64,000 nt of DNA from Nitrospira sp. (GTDB lineage: Bacteria; Nitrospirota; Nitrospiria; Nitrospirales; Nitrospiraceae). The translations under genes were made by a program, and so were the position numbers. The stretch lies in contig JACOEM010000015.1 of the NCBI GenBank assembly GCA_024998565.1, positions 1 to 64,000 on the forward strand. Reading direction: 5' to 3'. Numbering within the stretch: position 1 is the stretch's first letter; each line of letters starts with the position of its first letter. The notes below the pieces were generated by a model, which worked only from the letters and a program-made list of their open reading frames with translations, ran no database searches and was not told where the DNA came from. This document shows positions 43,699 through 53,409 of the stretch, in pieces.

Positions 43699-44688
43699 AT
43701 GCACTATTCACATCGGTTATCCAGCGGGCGGTTGGCTCAGATTGTCGGCACATTCGTGCTCATTCCAGTCCTGATTCTGGCGGTGGCCGGTTTCTGGATG
43801 TCGAAGACGGAGCATCTCTTCGAGCCGAAGTACCGCTTGATGGCCAGCCTCAGCAAGTCGTACGGTCTCGAGCCGGGCGCACCGGTTGTGGTATCGGGAA
43901 TTCGGGTCGGGCGGGTGAAGCAGGTAGACCTCAACGAGCGCGGGACGGTCGATCTGACTTTGCAACTGTCGGCGCGCTACCAGGACATGGTGAAGGGCAA
44001 TTCGGAACTGCATATCACCAAGAGCGGTGTCGTGGTCGGCCAGACCCAGGTCGAGATCGGGGCGGGAACTGCCAGCAGCCCGGTGTTGACCGATGGTGCG
44101 ACCATTCGCGCGGTCGAGCCGAGAGATATCGGGGACCTGCTCAATGAGGTTGAACCGGTGCTGATGGCTGTGAAGCAGACGCTGCTGCGTGTCGAAACCA
44201 TTACGCAGGACCTGCAGGGCGGGTTGAAAGCCGGCGGCAAGGCTCTCGAGCAAGTGGCGGTGGCGACGCAGGATTTGCCGGCGGTCGTGGCGTCCGTCCA
44301 ACGCACCATCGCCTCGGTCGAGCAAACGGCGACGGCGCTTCCCGCCATGACCGGCTCAGTTCAGCGCACGTTGGCGGTGGTGGATCGTGTCACGGCAGAC
44401 ATGCAGCGGACGACCAGTCGCTTGCCGGCTATCTTGGACAGTGCTCAATCCACACTCACCAGTGTGAAGCGCCTCTCCGATTCCGTGGAGGAGGTGAGCC
44501 ATGAGCTGCTGCCGGTCGTTCACACGGCGGAAACCACGCTGGCAGACGTCTCCATCCTGGTGCGCGGCGCAAAGCAGACCTTTCCCTTTAACCGATTCGC
44601 GCAGAACGCCGGGCCGGCGCCGAAGCCGGAGACCGCCTTGTCACCCACGGCCCCCCCGAGTTTGCGCGGAGATCACGTGCGTCGATGA
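43699..44688 (+). CDS. mlaD: MlaD-family MCE-domain protein
   Basis: A 329-residue membrane-anchored protein. After one transmembrane helix (IVGTFVLIPVLILAVAGFWM) follows a single MCE domain (about 43-120: LSKSYGLEPGAPVVVSGIRV, GRVKQVDL, KSGVVVGQTQVEIGAG). The long C-terminal part consists of heptad-like repeats of Ala/Thr/Gln/Val (for example VQRTIASVEQTATALPAM), predicted as extended helices as in other MCE proteins. It lies 44 nt after mlaF and overlaps the TPR lipoprotein gene by 4 bases. Confidence 0.92.
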   Translation: MHYSHRLSSGRLAQIVGTFVLIPVLILAVAGFWMSKTEHLFEPKYRLMASLSKSYGLEPGAPVVVSGIRVGRVKQVDLNERGTVDLTLQLSARYQDMVKGNSELHITKSGVVVGQTQVEIGAGTASSPVLTDGATIRAVEPRDIGDLLNEVEPVLMAVKQTLLRVETITQDLQGGLKAGGKALEQVAVATQDLPAVVASVQRTIASVEQTATALPAMTGSVQRTLAVVDRVTADMQRTTSRLPAILDSAQSTLTSVKRLSDSVEEVSHELLPVVHTAETTLADVSILVRGAKQTFPFNRFAQNAGPAPKPETALSPTAPPSLRGDHVRR

Positions 44689-45641
44689 TTGTGAAGCGGC
44701 ATGGCTGTTCCTCGGGTTTCTGGGGGGTGATATTGTCTCTCCTGCTTGGGTGCGCCGCTACGCCGCCACCGCCTTCCGTTCCCGCGCCCAGGCCTCTAAG
44801 CACTCAGGTCGAGTCCCTGCGCATGCAAGGAGATCGTTGGATGATCCGGGGGGACTTGGCCCGTGCCGAGGAGGCCTATGAAGAGGCTCGCCGGCTGGCC
44901 GAAAGTCTAGACGATATGAAAGGGCTCATCGGTTCCTTGAACGATCTTGGGTCTGTTGCGCTTAGTCGTGGGGTTGGGCGTGAGGCGATCCAGCTTCATG
45001 GGCAGGCTATCTCCCTGGCGCAACAGGTCGGACAGACGGACCTCCTGATCGTTGGTCTCGTATCGTTGGGGGCGGCAGAATATCAAGAGGGTCGGACTGA
45101 GGAGGCGGGCAGGCATTATCAACAGGCGCTGGATCTCCTTCGGCGGGCAGCGGACCAAAGTACCGAAGCGATTCTCCTGAATAATCTCGGGCTAGTCAGG
45201 CAGGCGGCGGGAGATGCCGGACAAGCAGAACAATTGTTCCGGCAGGCGATGGCCCTGAATCAGGCCGCGGGGCACCTCGCTGCCGAGGCCAGCAATCATG
45301 TGAACCTGGGGATTCTGGCGGAGGAGCGCCGCGAGTATGAAGTCGCGGAACGGGAATTTGAGCGCGCGCTGGAGTTGGACAAGGTTGCGGAGCGCCGGGC
45401 GGAGATTGCCGCCGATCTGTTGCGGCTGGGCCGGGTTGCGGAACGGCGGGGATTTCCCGATCGGGGGCTGGCCTATTCCGAGCGGGCCTACCGTAGTCAT
45501 CTGGCGCAAGGGAATCAGGCTCACGCGATTGCGGCGCTCACCGTTGCGTTGGACTGTGCGAAGAGGTTGGGGCTGGTTGCGGAGGTTGCCCGGTTGGAGA
45601 AGGAGTTGAACGGTCTGGCGAGTGCCCATTCCGGACGATAG
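44685..45641 (+). CDS. TPR lipoprotein of the Mla operon
   Basis: A 318-residue lipoprotein (lipobox LLLGC near residue 23). Tetratricopeptide repeats run through the mature part: RWMIRGDLARAEEAYEEARR, ALSRGVGREAIQLHGQAISL, EYQEGRTEEAGRHYQQALDL and NLGILAEERREYEVAEREF. Anchored in a membrane by lipid, it could act as scaffold for the MlaEFD complex or an outer-membrane partner; the operon has no MlaA gene. The ATGA overlap with mlaD suggests coupled translation. Confidence 0.85.
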   Translation: MIVKRHGCSSGFWGVILSLLLGCAATPPPPSVPAPRPLSTQVESLRMQGDRWMIRGDLARAEEAYEEARRLAESLDDMKGLIGSLNDLGSVALSRGVGREAIQLHGQAISLAQQVGQTDLLIVGLVSLGAAEYQEGRTEEAGRHYQQALDLLRRAADQSTEAILLNNLGLVRQAAGDAGQAEQLFRQAMALNQAAGHLAAEASNHVNLGILAEERREYEVAEREFERALELDKVAERRAEIAADLLRLGRVAERRGFPDRGLAYSERAYRSHLAQGNQAHAIAALTVALDCAKRLGLVAEVARLEKELNGLASAHSGR

Positions 45642-45668
45642 GGAGGCCCCGATCATCGGTTGTCGCGG

Positions 45669-47981
45669 TTACTTGATGGCGACGGCTTTGACTTCCTTAT
45701 AGGTCGTGTGGCCTTGCAGCACTTTCTGGATCCCATCCTGGACCAGAGTCGTCATGCCCTCCGACATGCCGACCTTCAGCATCTCATCGGTTTTGGCTTT
45801 GTTTTGAATCAGCTTCTTCATCTGGTCTGTGCCCAGGAGCAGTTCGTGTAACGCCACGCGGCCCTTCAACCCCGTCCGATTGCAGGTGTCGCAGCCTTTG
45901 CCTCGATAGAGCCTGAAATTAGCGTCGAATGTAACGCCCAACGTGTCCCAGTATTCAGGGCCATATCCCAATCGCAGCTCTTCGTACTCTTCTTTTGACG
46001 GCTGATACGCCTCCCGACAATCCTTACAGATTCGTCTGGCCAGACGTTGGGCGAGCACTCCCAGCATGGCGTCGGCAAAACTGAACGAGTCGCAGCCCAT
46101 GTCGAGCAGACGGGTAATGGTTTCCACCGCGCTGTTGGTGTGCAAGGTGCTGAGCACCAAGTGACCGGTCAGCGAGGCCTCGATGCCTGTGTCTGCGGTT
46201 TCTTTGTCCCGCATTTCTCCGACCATGATGACATCCGGATCGGCCCGAAGAAACGCGCGCATGGCGGCGGCAAAGGTGAAGCCGATTTTGGAATGCACCT
46301 GTACCTGCCGAAGTCCGTATTGTGTGATTTCGACGGGGTCTTCCGCTGTCCAGATCTTGATGTCCGGCGTATTGATGTAACCAAGCACCGAGTGCAGCGT
46401 GGTGGTTTTGCCTGATCCAGTCGGTCCCACGCAGAGAATGATGCCGTACGGCTTTTCCGCGATACTTTTGATTTCGCGCAGATTCCGTTCCGAGAATCCC
46501 ATCTTGTCCACCGGCAACGGTTCGCTCGCGGCCAGAATACGCATGACCACGTCTTCGTTGTAGCCGGCGGTTGGAATGGTGGCGACGCGCAGCTCGATTT
46601 CCTTGTTCTCGCCGATCTTGAATTTGATCTTTCCGTCCTGCGGTTTTCGCCGTTCCGCGATGTCGAGGCTCGCCATGATCTTGAGCCGGGAGACGATCGC
46701 GCGACGATAGCTCGGTGGAATTTTCATGTACTCGAAGCAATCGCCGTCGACCCGGAACCGCACGAGGGTATCGCGCTTTTCACCATAGGGTTCGATGTGA
46801 ATATCGGAAGTGCCTTGCCGGAAGGCGTCGGCGATGATCTGATTGGCCAGACGCACGATGGCGTTGTCGTTTTCGTCGAGCCCTGCACTGGACGCGTCTT
46901 CCTGAGCCTCAAGTTGGGATTCGTTCACCAGCTCGCCGAGAATGTCGGACACATTCTCGTTCATCTTGTTGGTGATGTCCGGAGTGCCGGTCGTGCTGGC
47001 AAGGAAGAGGGTAATATCGCGACGGAGACTGACGGCAAAGCGGATGTTCAGGCCGGGGAAGGTGCGTTTGATGTCCTGGACGCGATCCAGATCGCCGGGG
47101 TCGTCGGTCAGAATTTCAATCGCCGCACGGTCGCGCTTGAGCGGCATCCAATGATTTTTCTTGAGGTAGTCGACATTGAGATTCTTGAGCAGTTCGATAT
47201 CGACGATCGTCCGCTCGTTGTATTCGATGTAGGGGCATTTGTGGAAATTGGCGAGCGACTTGCCGAGTTCCGCTTTGGGTACTTTATATTTTTCGATGAG
47301 CAGCGACTCGATGTCGGTGGTCCCTTTTTTGGCCTCCGCGAGCGCATTGTCCAAATCCTGCTGAGAAATCTTTCCGTTGGTCAGCAGATAGTCGAATTTC
47401 GAGGGAGGCTTTTTCGACGTTTTCCTGAGCGCATAAAAGGCCGTGCCTAATGCCTTGGCGATCTCGGCGACACATTCCTCGTCTTTGCGCGTGAACCGTC
47501 CGCCGCTCTTCTTGTTGAGCAGCTGGATGACGCCCATGAGATATTTGTTCTCGGCGACGACGGGATAGGTGAGCACCTGTTTGGTTTTGAAGCCGGTGTT
47601 TTTGTCGTAGGAGGCATCGTGGGTGAGCGAGGGATGGATGGCGCTCAGTTCGACCGGGCTGTAAGCGTCGCCGACATTGACCGGGCGAAGGTACTTGGCG
47701 CAGAACCCGGCAAGGCTCTGTTCGGTGATCGGGGTGCGGACTTCCTGAACGGTATCGAGATGGGGGATTTTAGAGAAGATCTCCTTCTTTTCCGAATCCA
47801 CCACAAACAGCGTCAGATCTTCCGCGTCGAAACAGCCCAGGATCTCATGACGCAGATCCAGCAGGATTTGGTCGACGTCGGCTGCGGCGAGAATTTGCGC
47901 GCTGATCCGCTTGACGTTTTCCGCGTTGCCGGATTTGAAAGTCGCGTCGCCTAGACCGGGCAGCGGGGGCTTGGGCTGCAT
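45669..47981 (-). CDS. PilB/GspE-type type IV pilus assembly ATPase with N-terminal GAF domain
   Basis: A 770-residue ATPase, longer than usual PilB because a GAF domain (about 20-185, ILAAADVDQILLDLRHEILG ... MGVIQLLNKKSGG) precedes the GspE N-terminal domain. The ATPase core has Walker A GPTGSGKT (519-526), the Asp box IWTAEDPVE, Walker B IMVGEMRDKETAD, and the His box TGHLVLSTLHTN. Two CxxC pairs (CKDC and CDTC) form a zinc-binding element. The ATG 47981 is preceded by GGAGA. A GAF domain could couple pilus assembly to a small-molecule signal (inference). Other pilus genes are absent. Confidence 0.92.
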   Translation of the reverse strand: MQPKPPLPGLGDATFKSGNAENVKRISAQILAAADVDQILLDLRHEILGCFDAEDLTLFVVDSEKKEIFSKIPHLDTVQEVRTPITEQSLAGFCAKYLRPVNVGDAYSPVELSAIHPSLTHDASYDKNTGFKTKQVLTYPVVAENKYLMGVIQLLNKKSGGRFTRKDEECVAEIAKALGTAFYALRKTSKKPPSKFDYLLTNGKISQQDLDNALAEAKKGTTDIESLLIEKYKVPKAELGKSLANFHKCPYIEYNERTIVDIELLKNLNVDYLKKNHWMPLKRDRAAIEILTDDPGDLDRVQDIKRTFPGLNIRFAVSLRRDITLFLASTTGTPDITNKMNENVSDILGELVNESQLEAQEDASSAGLDENDNAIVRLANQIIADAFRQGTSDIHIEPYGEKRDTLVRFRVDGDCFEYMKIPPSYRRAIVSRLKIMASLDIAERRKPQDGKIKFKIGENKEIELRVATIPTAGYNEDVVMRILAASEPLPVDKMGFSERNLREIKSIAEKPYGIILCVGPTGSGKTTTLHSVLGYINTPDIKIWTAEDPVEITQYGLRQVQVHSKIGFTFAAAMRAFLRADPDVIMVGEMRDKETADTGIEASLTGHLVLSTLHTNSAVETITRLLDMGCDSFSFADAMLGVLAQRLARRICKDCREAYQPSKEEYEELRLGYGPEYWDTLGVTFDANFRLYRGKGCDTCNRTGLKGRVALHELLLGTDQMKKLIQNKAKTDEMLKVGMSEGMTTLVQDGIQKVLQGHTTYKEVKAVAIK

Positions 47982-48194
47982 CAAGTTGTCTCCAAAACGG
48001 CTCGCGCAGAGGGCGGTTGCGGTGTCGGCCGGAATTCGAACGCCGGGCTTCTTCCGTGTGAGTCAGTGTATCGCAACGCGCCGTCAAGGCAAGCAAAAGA
48101 CACTTTCCCAAACCGGTCCTGCCGAGTGTGTGAGGACCTATCCGAAGGAGTGAAGTTCTGTCAGGCGAGTGAACGATTGAATCGGTTGATGCAG

Positions 48195-49901
48195 CTAGGA
48201 AGCGGCTTTCAGGAATGAGGACAGCAGGGAGAGCACCTGGTCGGGAGCGACTTTTTGAGTCTCGCCGGTATGACGAAGCTTGAGCTCGACCTGACCTTGC
48301 GCCAACCCTTTCTCCCCGATGACCAAGTGATAGGGGGCACCGATCAGATCGGCGTCGTTGAACTTGACCCCGGCGCGTTCGTCGCGGTCGTCCCACAAGA
48401 CTTCGATACCGGCCTCCTGCATGGTGCGATAGAGGGTCTCGGCCAATTGCGTGACTGGTTGAGACTGGCTGAGCGGCAACAGGGTGACATGGAAGGGTGC
48501 GATGGGAACCGGCCACTTGATGCCTTTCGCATCGTGATTCTGCTCAACCGAAGCCGCAGCGGTTCGGCTCACGCCGATTCCGTAGCAGCCCATGACCGCC
48601 AACTGTTCCTGTCCCTGTACATCCAGGAAGGTGGCCTTCATCGCCTGGCTGTATTTTGTCCCCAACATAAAGACATGGCCGACTTCGATGCCCTTGGCCG
48701 TCTTCAGGGTGCCGTCTTTGCGGGGTGAACCATCACCGGCGCGTGCATTGCGGAGATCGGCAAACTGATCCACCTTGAAATCGCGTTCCCAGTTGGCGTC
48801 TACGAAATGGGTGTCGGTCTGGTTGGCTCCGACGACGAAGTTGGCCATGGCTTTCACGGCCCAGTCGCCAATGATGCGGACCTGCTTCAACCCAACCGGC
48901 CCAACGAATCCGACCGGCGCGCCCGTGAGGCCGGGAACCAGCTCGGGTTTCAGCAGTTCAATCTCCGGCACACCCAGGAGGCGTTTGACCTTGATCTCAT
49001 TGACGTCATGATCGCCGCGGACCAGGACGGCGACCGTCTCTTTGCCCGTGCTGTAGAGCAGCGTCTTGACCAGTTGTCTCGGCTCAATTTTCAGGAAGGC
49101 CGTGACTTCCTCCACGGTTCGTCGGTTCGGGGTTGAGACCGGCGTAAGCGGGCGGTGAGCCGAATTGTCAGCGGTATCCGGAGGGAGGACTTCGGCGCGT
49201 TCGACGTTGGCGGCGTAGGTGCCGTCTTCACTATAGACGATCGTCTCCTCGCCGGTCTCCGCCAGCACCATGAACTCATGGGACGACGTGCCCCCGATCA
49301 ACCCGGTGTCGGCTTCCACAGGACGGAAGGTGAGGCCGCAGCGCGTGAAGATGCGGTTGTACGCGTCGTACATTTTTTGATAATTCAGCCTGGCCCCGGC
49401 TTCATCCCGATCGAAGCTGTACGCGTCCTTCATGATGAATTCGCGGCCGCGCATCAATCCGAAGCGTGGACGGATCTCGTCCCGGAATTTCGTCTGAATC
49501 TGATAGAAATTCAACGGCATCTGCCGGTAGGAGCGAACTTCCCGGCGGAAGAGATCGGTGATCACTTCCTCGTGTGTCGGTCCGAGACAGAAATCGCGCT
49601 CGTGCCGGTCCTTGAACCGCAGCAACTCCTTGCCATAGAAGTCCCAACGTCCGGTTTCTCGCCAGAGCTCCGCCGGAGAGGCGATGGGCATGAGCAGTTC
49701 CTGCGCTCCCGCCCGATTCATCTCTTCGCGAACGATGCGTTCGATTTTACGGAGCACTCGCAGGCCCAGCGGGAGATAGGTGTAGATGCCGGCTGCGACT
49801 TTCCGGATCAGGCCGGCGCGCAGCATGAGGCGATGGCTGACCGTTTCAGCCTCGCCTGGATCTTCTCGCAATGTGGGGATAAGGGTTTCGGAAACGCGCA
49901 T
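48195..49901 (-). CDS. proS: Prolyl-tRNA synthetase
   Basis: A 568-residue class II synthetase of the bacterial type. Motif 1 region YLPLGLRVLRKIERIVREEM, motif 2 PTHEEVITDLFRREVRSYRQ, KFRDEIRPRFGLMRGREF, and motif 3 MGCYGIGVSRTAAASVEQNH are intact. The editing insertion domain lies about 230-390 (LKIEPRQLVKTLLYSTGKE, PEIELLKPELVPGLTGAPVG). The C-terminal anticodon-binding domain ends YHLVIGEKGL ... SLLSSFLKAAS. It is the last gene of the uppS-cdsA-dxr-rseP-proS block. Confidence 0.97.
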   Translation of the reverse strand: MRVSETLIPTLREDPGEAETVSHRLMLRAGLIRKVAAGIYTYLPLGLRVLRKIERIVREEMNRAGAQELLMPIASPAELWRETGRWDFYGKELLRFKDRHERDFCLGPTHEEVITDLFRREVRSYRQMPLNFYQIQTKFRDEIRPRFGLMRGREFIMKDAYSFDRDEAGARLNYQKMYDAYNRIFTRCGLTFRPVEADTGLIGGTSSHEFMVLAETGEETIVYSEDGTYAANVERAEVLPPDTADNSAHRPLTPVSTPNRRTVEEVTAFLKIEPRQLVKTLLYSTGKETVAVLVRGDHDVNEIKVKRLLGVPEIELLKPELVPGLTGAPVGFVGPVGLKQVRIIGDWAVKAMANFVVGANQTDTHFVDANWERDFKVDQFADLRNARAGDGSPRKDGTLKTAKGIEVGHVFMLGTKYSQAMKATFLDVQGQEQLAVMGCYGIGVSRTAAASVEQNHDAKGIKWPVPIAPFHVTLLPLSQSQPVTQLAETLYRTMQEAGIEVLWDDRDERAGVKFNDADLIGAPYHLVIGEKGLAQGQVELKLRHTGETQKVAPDQVLSLLSSFLKAAS

Positions 49902-49907
49902 GTGGGT

Positions 49908-51299
49908 TTATGGGGAAATCAGCCGCTCGATATCGTTCCAGAACGCAAAAATCATGATGCCGACCAGGAGAACCAGTCCCACCTGTTGTGCCAGTTCTCG
50001 CTGCCGATCTTCAAGTGGTTTTCTACGAATGGCCTCAATAAAGAAAAATAAAAGATGGCCGCCGTCCAAAATGGGAATGGGCAGCAGATTGAGCACGCCC
50101 AGGTTGATGCTCAGCATGGCCATCAAGAACACCAAGCTGGAGGTCCCCTGCTCAGCGGCGTCTCCTGCGGTTTTTGCGATCGTGAGCGGCCCGCCGATGT
50201 TCTTGCGGGAGATATCTCCCGTGATGATTTTGTAGATGCCCACCACCGTCAGTTCGGTCCATCCCCAGGTGGCCTGCGCGCCCAGCCACGGGGCCTTGAG
50301 CGGTTCGTTCGTCTGGAGAATGGTTTGGTTTTGGGCGGAAATGCCGATCTTGCCGATCTCCGTCGGCTTTCCCTCTACGGTGGCCTTTTCGCCCATCGGG
50401 GTCACGGAGAGCGTCTGCGTGGAACCGCCCCGCTGAACATCAAATTGGAGTGCGCGGTTCGGGCTTTCACGCACGAGGGCGGTCATCTGCGACCAGGTGA
50501 AGATGTCGTGTCCGTCGATTCGGACGACACGATCCCCTGCCGACAGGCCTGCTGCCTGCGCGCGGGATCCGGGGATGACGGCCGTAATGACCGGCGCCCG
50601 CTCCTCAATGCCAAGCTGGAAAACGGTTGTTGGTTTGCCGTTGTCCTGGACGGTCGTTTTGCTCGGGGTGACCAGCACCGTTTTGACCTGTTCCCCGCGC
50701 GTCAGGTCCAGCGTGAGCTGTTTCCCGTTGCTTTGAGCGATGTATTTCAGGAGTTCGGCGTTCGTCGAGATTTCTTTTTCGTTCACCCGGATGACCCGGT
50801 CGCCGGGCTTCAGACCGGCTTGGTCGGCCGGTGATCCGGGGAGTACGGCTTCGACTTCAGGAATGATGTCCTTGAAGCTTGGGACCGGCAGCGTATAACC
50901 GAGCCCGATATAGGCCGTATAGATCAGATAGGCGAGGATGAAGTTGAAGATCGGACCGGCCGCGACGATGAGTGTCTTGCCCCACAGCGACTGATGGACA
51001 AACGCCCGTTTCTTGTCTTCCGGCGTCAGGGTTTCGTGCTCGTCTTCGCCGAAGAGCTTCACATATCCGCCCAGGGGCACGACCGATAACAGATATTCCG
51101 TTTCTCCGATCTGGCGCCCGAAAATCTTCGGCCCAAACCCGAGCGAAAACTTCAGGACTTTCACCCCGACCCAGCGCGCAGCGAGAAAATGTCCCATTTC
51201 GTGAAAGGCGACGAGGACGCCCAACACCACCAGGAACGGAAGCGCCCAGTGGGTCAGAAGCGACACCACATCAGGAGACCAGGCAAAGGCTGTTCCCAC
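49908..51299 (-). CDS. rseP: Site-2 membrane zinc protease RseP
   Basis: A 463-residue intramembrane protease. The zinc site HEMGHF (His33, Glu34, His37) lies in the first membrane helix, two PDZ domains follow (VEAVLPGSPADQAGLKPGDR and TAVIPGSRAQAAGLSAGDR), and LPIPILDGGHLLFF is the second metal-ligand motif. RseP cuts anti-sigma factors and signal-peptide remnants in the membrane. It ends 6 nt before proS starts. Confidence 0.96.
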   Translation of the reverse strand: MGTAFAWSPDVVSLLTHWALPFLVVLGVLVAFHEMGHFLAARWVGVKVLKFSLGFGPKIFGRQIGETEYLLSVVPLGGYVKLFGEDEHETLTPEDKKRAFVHQSLWGKTLIVAAGPIFNFILAYLIYTAYIGLGYTLPVPSFKDIIPEVEAVLPGSPADQAGLKPGDRVIRVNEKEISTNAELLKYIAQSNGKQLTLDLTRGEQVKTVLVTPSKTTVQDNGKPTTVFQLGIEERAPVITAVIPGSRAQAAGLSAGDRVVRIDGHDIFTWSQMTALVRESPNRALQFDVQRGGSTQTLSVTPMGEKATVEGKPTEIGKIGISAQNQTILQTNEPLKAPWLGAQATWGWTELTVVGIYKIITGDISRKNIGGPLTIAKTAGDAAEQGTSSLVFLMAMLSINLGVLNLLPIPILDGGHLLFFFIEAIRRKPLEDRQRELAQQVGLVLLVGIMIFAFWNDIERLISP

Positions 51300-51324
51300 A
51301 ACAACACTCCTTGGGTTTAGGGTA

Positions 51325-52485
51325 TTACCGCGTCAAGGCATGCACAAGAGACTCGGCTTTGTCGCGAGCCCAGCGATCGGCTTCCAGCGCATCGTCGAGG
51401 CCGTCGATCGGACGCGACGCATGAGACTCCATTGTACTCCGAATAATCTCCGGAATATCGAGAAAACGAATTCCGTTCTGAAGGAATGCTTCCACGGCCA
51501 CTTCGTTGGCGGCATTCATCGTGGCCGGCATGGTTCCGCCGATCCGTAACGCCTCATAACCGAGCTGCAAACAGGGGAATCGAGCATGGTCGGGTTTGAA
51601 AAACGTTAAGGTGCTGATCTCCGTCAGATCGAGCGAGGGAAGGTCTAACGGCATCCGTTCAGGATACCGCATGGCATAAGAAATCGGTGTTCGCATGTCG
51701 GGAAGGCCCAGCTGCGCAATCACCGACCGGTCTCTGTATTCTACCAGAGAATGGATGATGCTCTCGCGGTGCACCAGGACCTCGATCTGCGTCTCCGGAA
51801 TATCAAAGAGCCAGCGCGCCTCAATGACTTCCAGTCCTTTGTTCATCAGTGTGGCCGAGTCGATCGTGATCTTGGAGCCCATTTTCCAGTTCGGGTGCTG
51901 CAGGGCGCGCTCGGGACTGACGTCCTGGAGTTGCTCGCGAGAGAAGCCCCAGAGCGGGCCGCCGGAGGCGGTGAGAATGATACGTTTGACGTCCTCGCGC
52001 CGGTGTCCTTCGAGCGACTGGAAGATGGCGCTATGTTCGCTGTCGATGGGGAAAATGCGGACGTGATGTTTCTTGGCTTCCGCCTGCATCAATGCGCCGG
52101 CCATGACCATCGGCTCCTTGTTGGCGAGCGCGATCTGTTTGCCGGCTCGAATGGCCGCCAGCGTCGGAAGTAGCCCTGCGCCGCCGACGATGGCGGAAAT
52201 GACCAGTTCAGCGTCCTCTGACTGCGCGACTTCGGCCACGCCTTCGTCACCGGCAAGAATCTTGACGGGGAGGTCGGTGCATCGATCGCGCAATCTTGCC
52301 GCCGCCGCCTCGTTGGCGAGCGCCGCGAAGGCAGGACGGAACTTGCGGATCTGCGCCTCGAGTTTCTCGTCGTTCGAGCCGGCGGTCAGGCCGACCACAC
52401 GAAACTCTTGCGGAAACCGGTCCACGATATCGAGCGTGTTCGTTCCGATCGAGCCGGTCGAACCCAGAATGACGATGTTTTTCAT
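51325..52485 (-). CDS. dxr: 1-Deoxy-D-xylulose 5-phosphate reductoisomerase
   Basis: A 386-residue enzyme of the non-mevalonate isoprenoid pathway (formation of MEP, NADPH-dependent). The start is the M of MKNIVILGSTGSIGTNTLDI, which contains the nucleotide-binding loop. ANKEPMVMAG, IDSEHSAIFQ and TASGGPLWGFSRE are the metal and substrate motifs. It is located between cdsA and rseP in the block found in many bacteria. Confidence 0.97.
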   Translation of the reverse strand: MKNIVILGSTGSIGTNTLDIVDRFPQEFRVVGLTAGSNDEKLEAQIRKFRPAFAALANEAAAARLRDRCTDLPVKILAGDEGVAEVAQSEDAELVISAIVGGAGLLPTLAAIRAGKQIALANKEPMVMAGALMQAEAKKHHVRIFPIDSEHSAIFQSLEGHRREDVKRIILTASGGPLWGFSREQLQDVSPERALQHPNWKMGSKITIDSATLMNKGLEVIEARWLFDIPETQIEVLVHRESIIHSLVEYRDRSVIAQLGLPDMRTPISYAMRYPERMPLDLPSLDLTEISTLTFFKPDHARFPCLQLGYEALRIGGTMPATMNAANEVAVEAFLQNGIRFLDIPEIIRSTMESHASRPIDGLDDALEADRWARDKAESLVHALTR

Positions 52486-52517
52486 AGCGTGCTCCAGAAC
52501 GGGCGGACAATCATCTG

Positions 52518-53366
52518 TCACCCGTTGTTGACGATCGTGACATAGTAGTAAAAGGCCGGGCCGGTGAACAAGAGGCTATCCAGGCGGTCCAGCATGCCTC
52601 CATGGCCCGGGATGAGGGCCCCGGAGTCTTTGAATCCCGCGCTGCGTTTCATCGCCGATTCCGCCAGGTCGCCGACGAGGCCGGTAATGGTAAGGATCAT
52701 TCCGAGCGCCAGACAATCGATCAACGAGAAAGCGGGCAGGAACCAGGCGCGCGCGACGACAGCCATCACGCAGGCGAGGACGAGGCCACCGGCCAATCCC
52801 TCGTAGGTTTTTTTCGGGCTGATGACCGGCGCCAGCGCGTGCCGCCCCATGGACTTTCCCGCCACATAGGCGCCGGTATCACCGGCCCACGTGACCAGGA
52901 AGACAAAGAAAATCAGCAGGGCGCCGTCGGGCAGCCCTCTCGTGAGCACAAGATAGCTGAGCGTGAGGCCGAGATAGAGTACGCCCATGATCAGCACCAT
53001 CCCGTCCGTGAGCGAGTCGCGCAGCGACTTTCCTGAGACCAGGGGCATGCAGAGCGCGATCGCCAGGGTCCCGAGCAGTACTGCACGGTCGGTGATGACG
53101 GTCGGCCACTGCGCGCCGCCGATCAGGAGCCCAGTCGCCCCGACGCCCAGCCAGCACCACCATGGCCAAGGAGCCTGTCCCAAATGGAGCCGATAAAACT
53201 CCCCGGCTGCGAGCATGCCGGCAATGGCGGCCAGGCCCAAGAACGCGATCGGGCCAAGATCGTGAACGAGGTAATAAAAGATCGGTAGAAACACCGCGGC
53301 TGCTAGTACACGACGAACCGTTTCGGATGAAGATCGTGGTCGAGTGCTGTCCACTGTGGGCGGCAT
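52518..53366 (-). CDS. cdsA: Phosphatidate cytidylyltransferase
   Basis: A 282-residue integral membrane enzyme that makes CDP-diacylglycerol for phospholipid synthesis. Multiple hydrophobic helices precede the CdsA signature, visible as KRSAGFKDSGALIPGHGGML and DRLDSLLFTGPAFYY. The ATG at 53366 is chosen; the frame starts at 53402 with GTG. It lies 44 nt after uppS. Confidence 0.95.
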   Translation of the reverse strand: MPPTVDSTRPRSSSETVRRVLAAAVFLPIFYYLVHDLGPIAFLGLAAIAGMLAAGEFYRLHLGQAPWPWWCWLGVGATGLLIGGAQWPTVITDRAVLLGTLAIALCMPLVSGKSLRDSLTDGMVLIMGVLYLGLTLSYLVLTRGLPDGALLIFFVFLVTWAGDTGAYVAGKSMGRHALAPVISPKKTYEGLAGGLVLACVMAVVARAWFLPAFSLIDCLALGMILTITGLVGDLAESAMKRSAGFKDSGALIPGHGGMLDRLDSLLFTGPAFYYYVTIVNNG

Positions 53367-53409
53367 AGTCTTCTCGCACTGAAAAGCTCCTGGTTTCACC
53401 ACGGAGAAG

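Noticed and set aside
49155-50051. A 298-codon plus-strand frame opposite proS
   Set aside because: Antisense to a complete prolyl-tRNA synthetase and into rseP; no ribosome site or family pattern.
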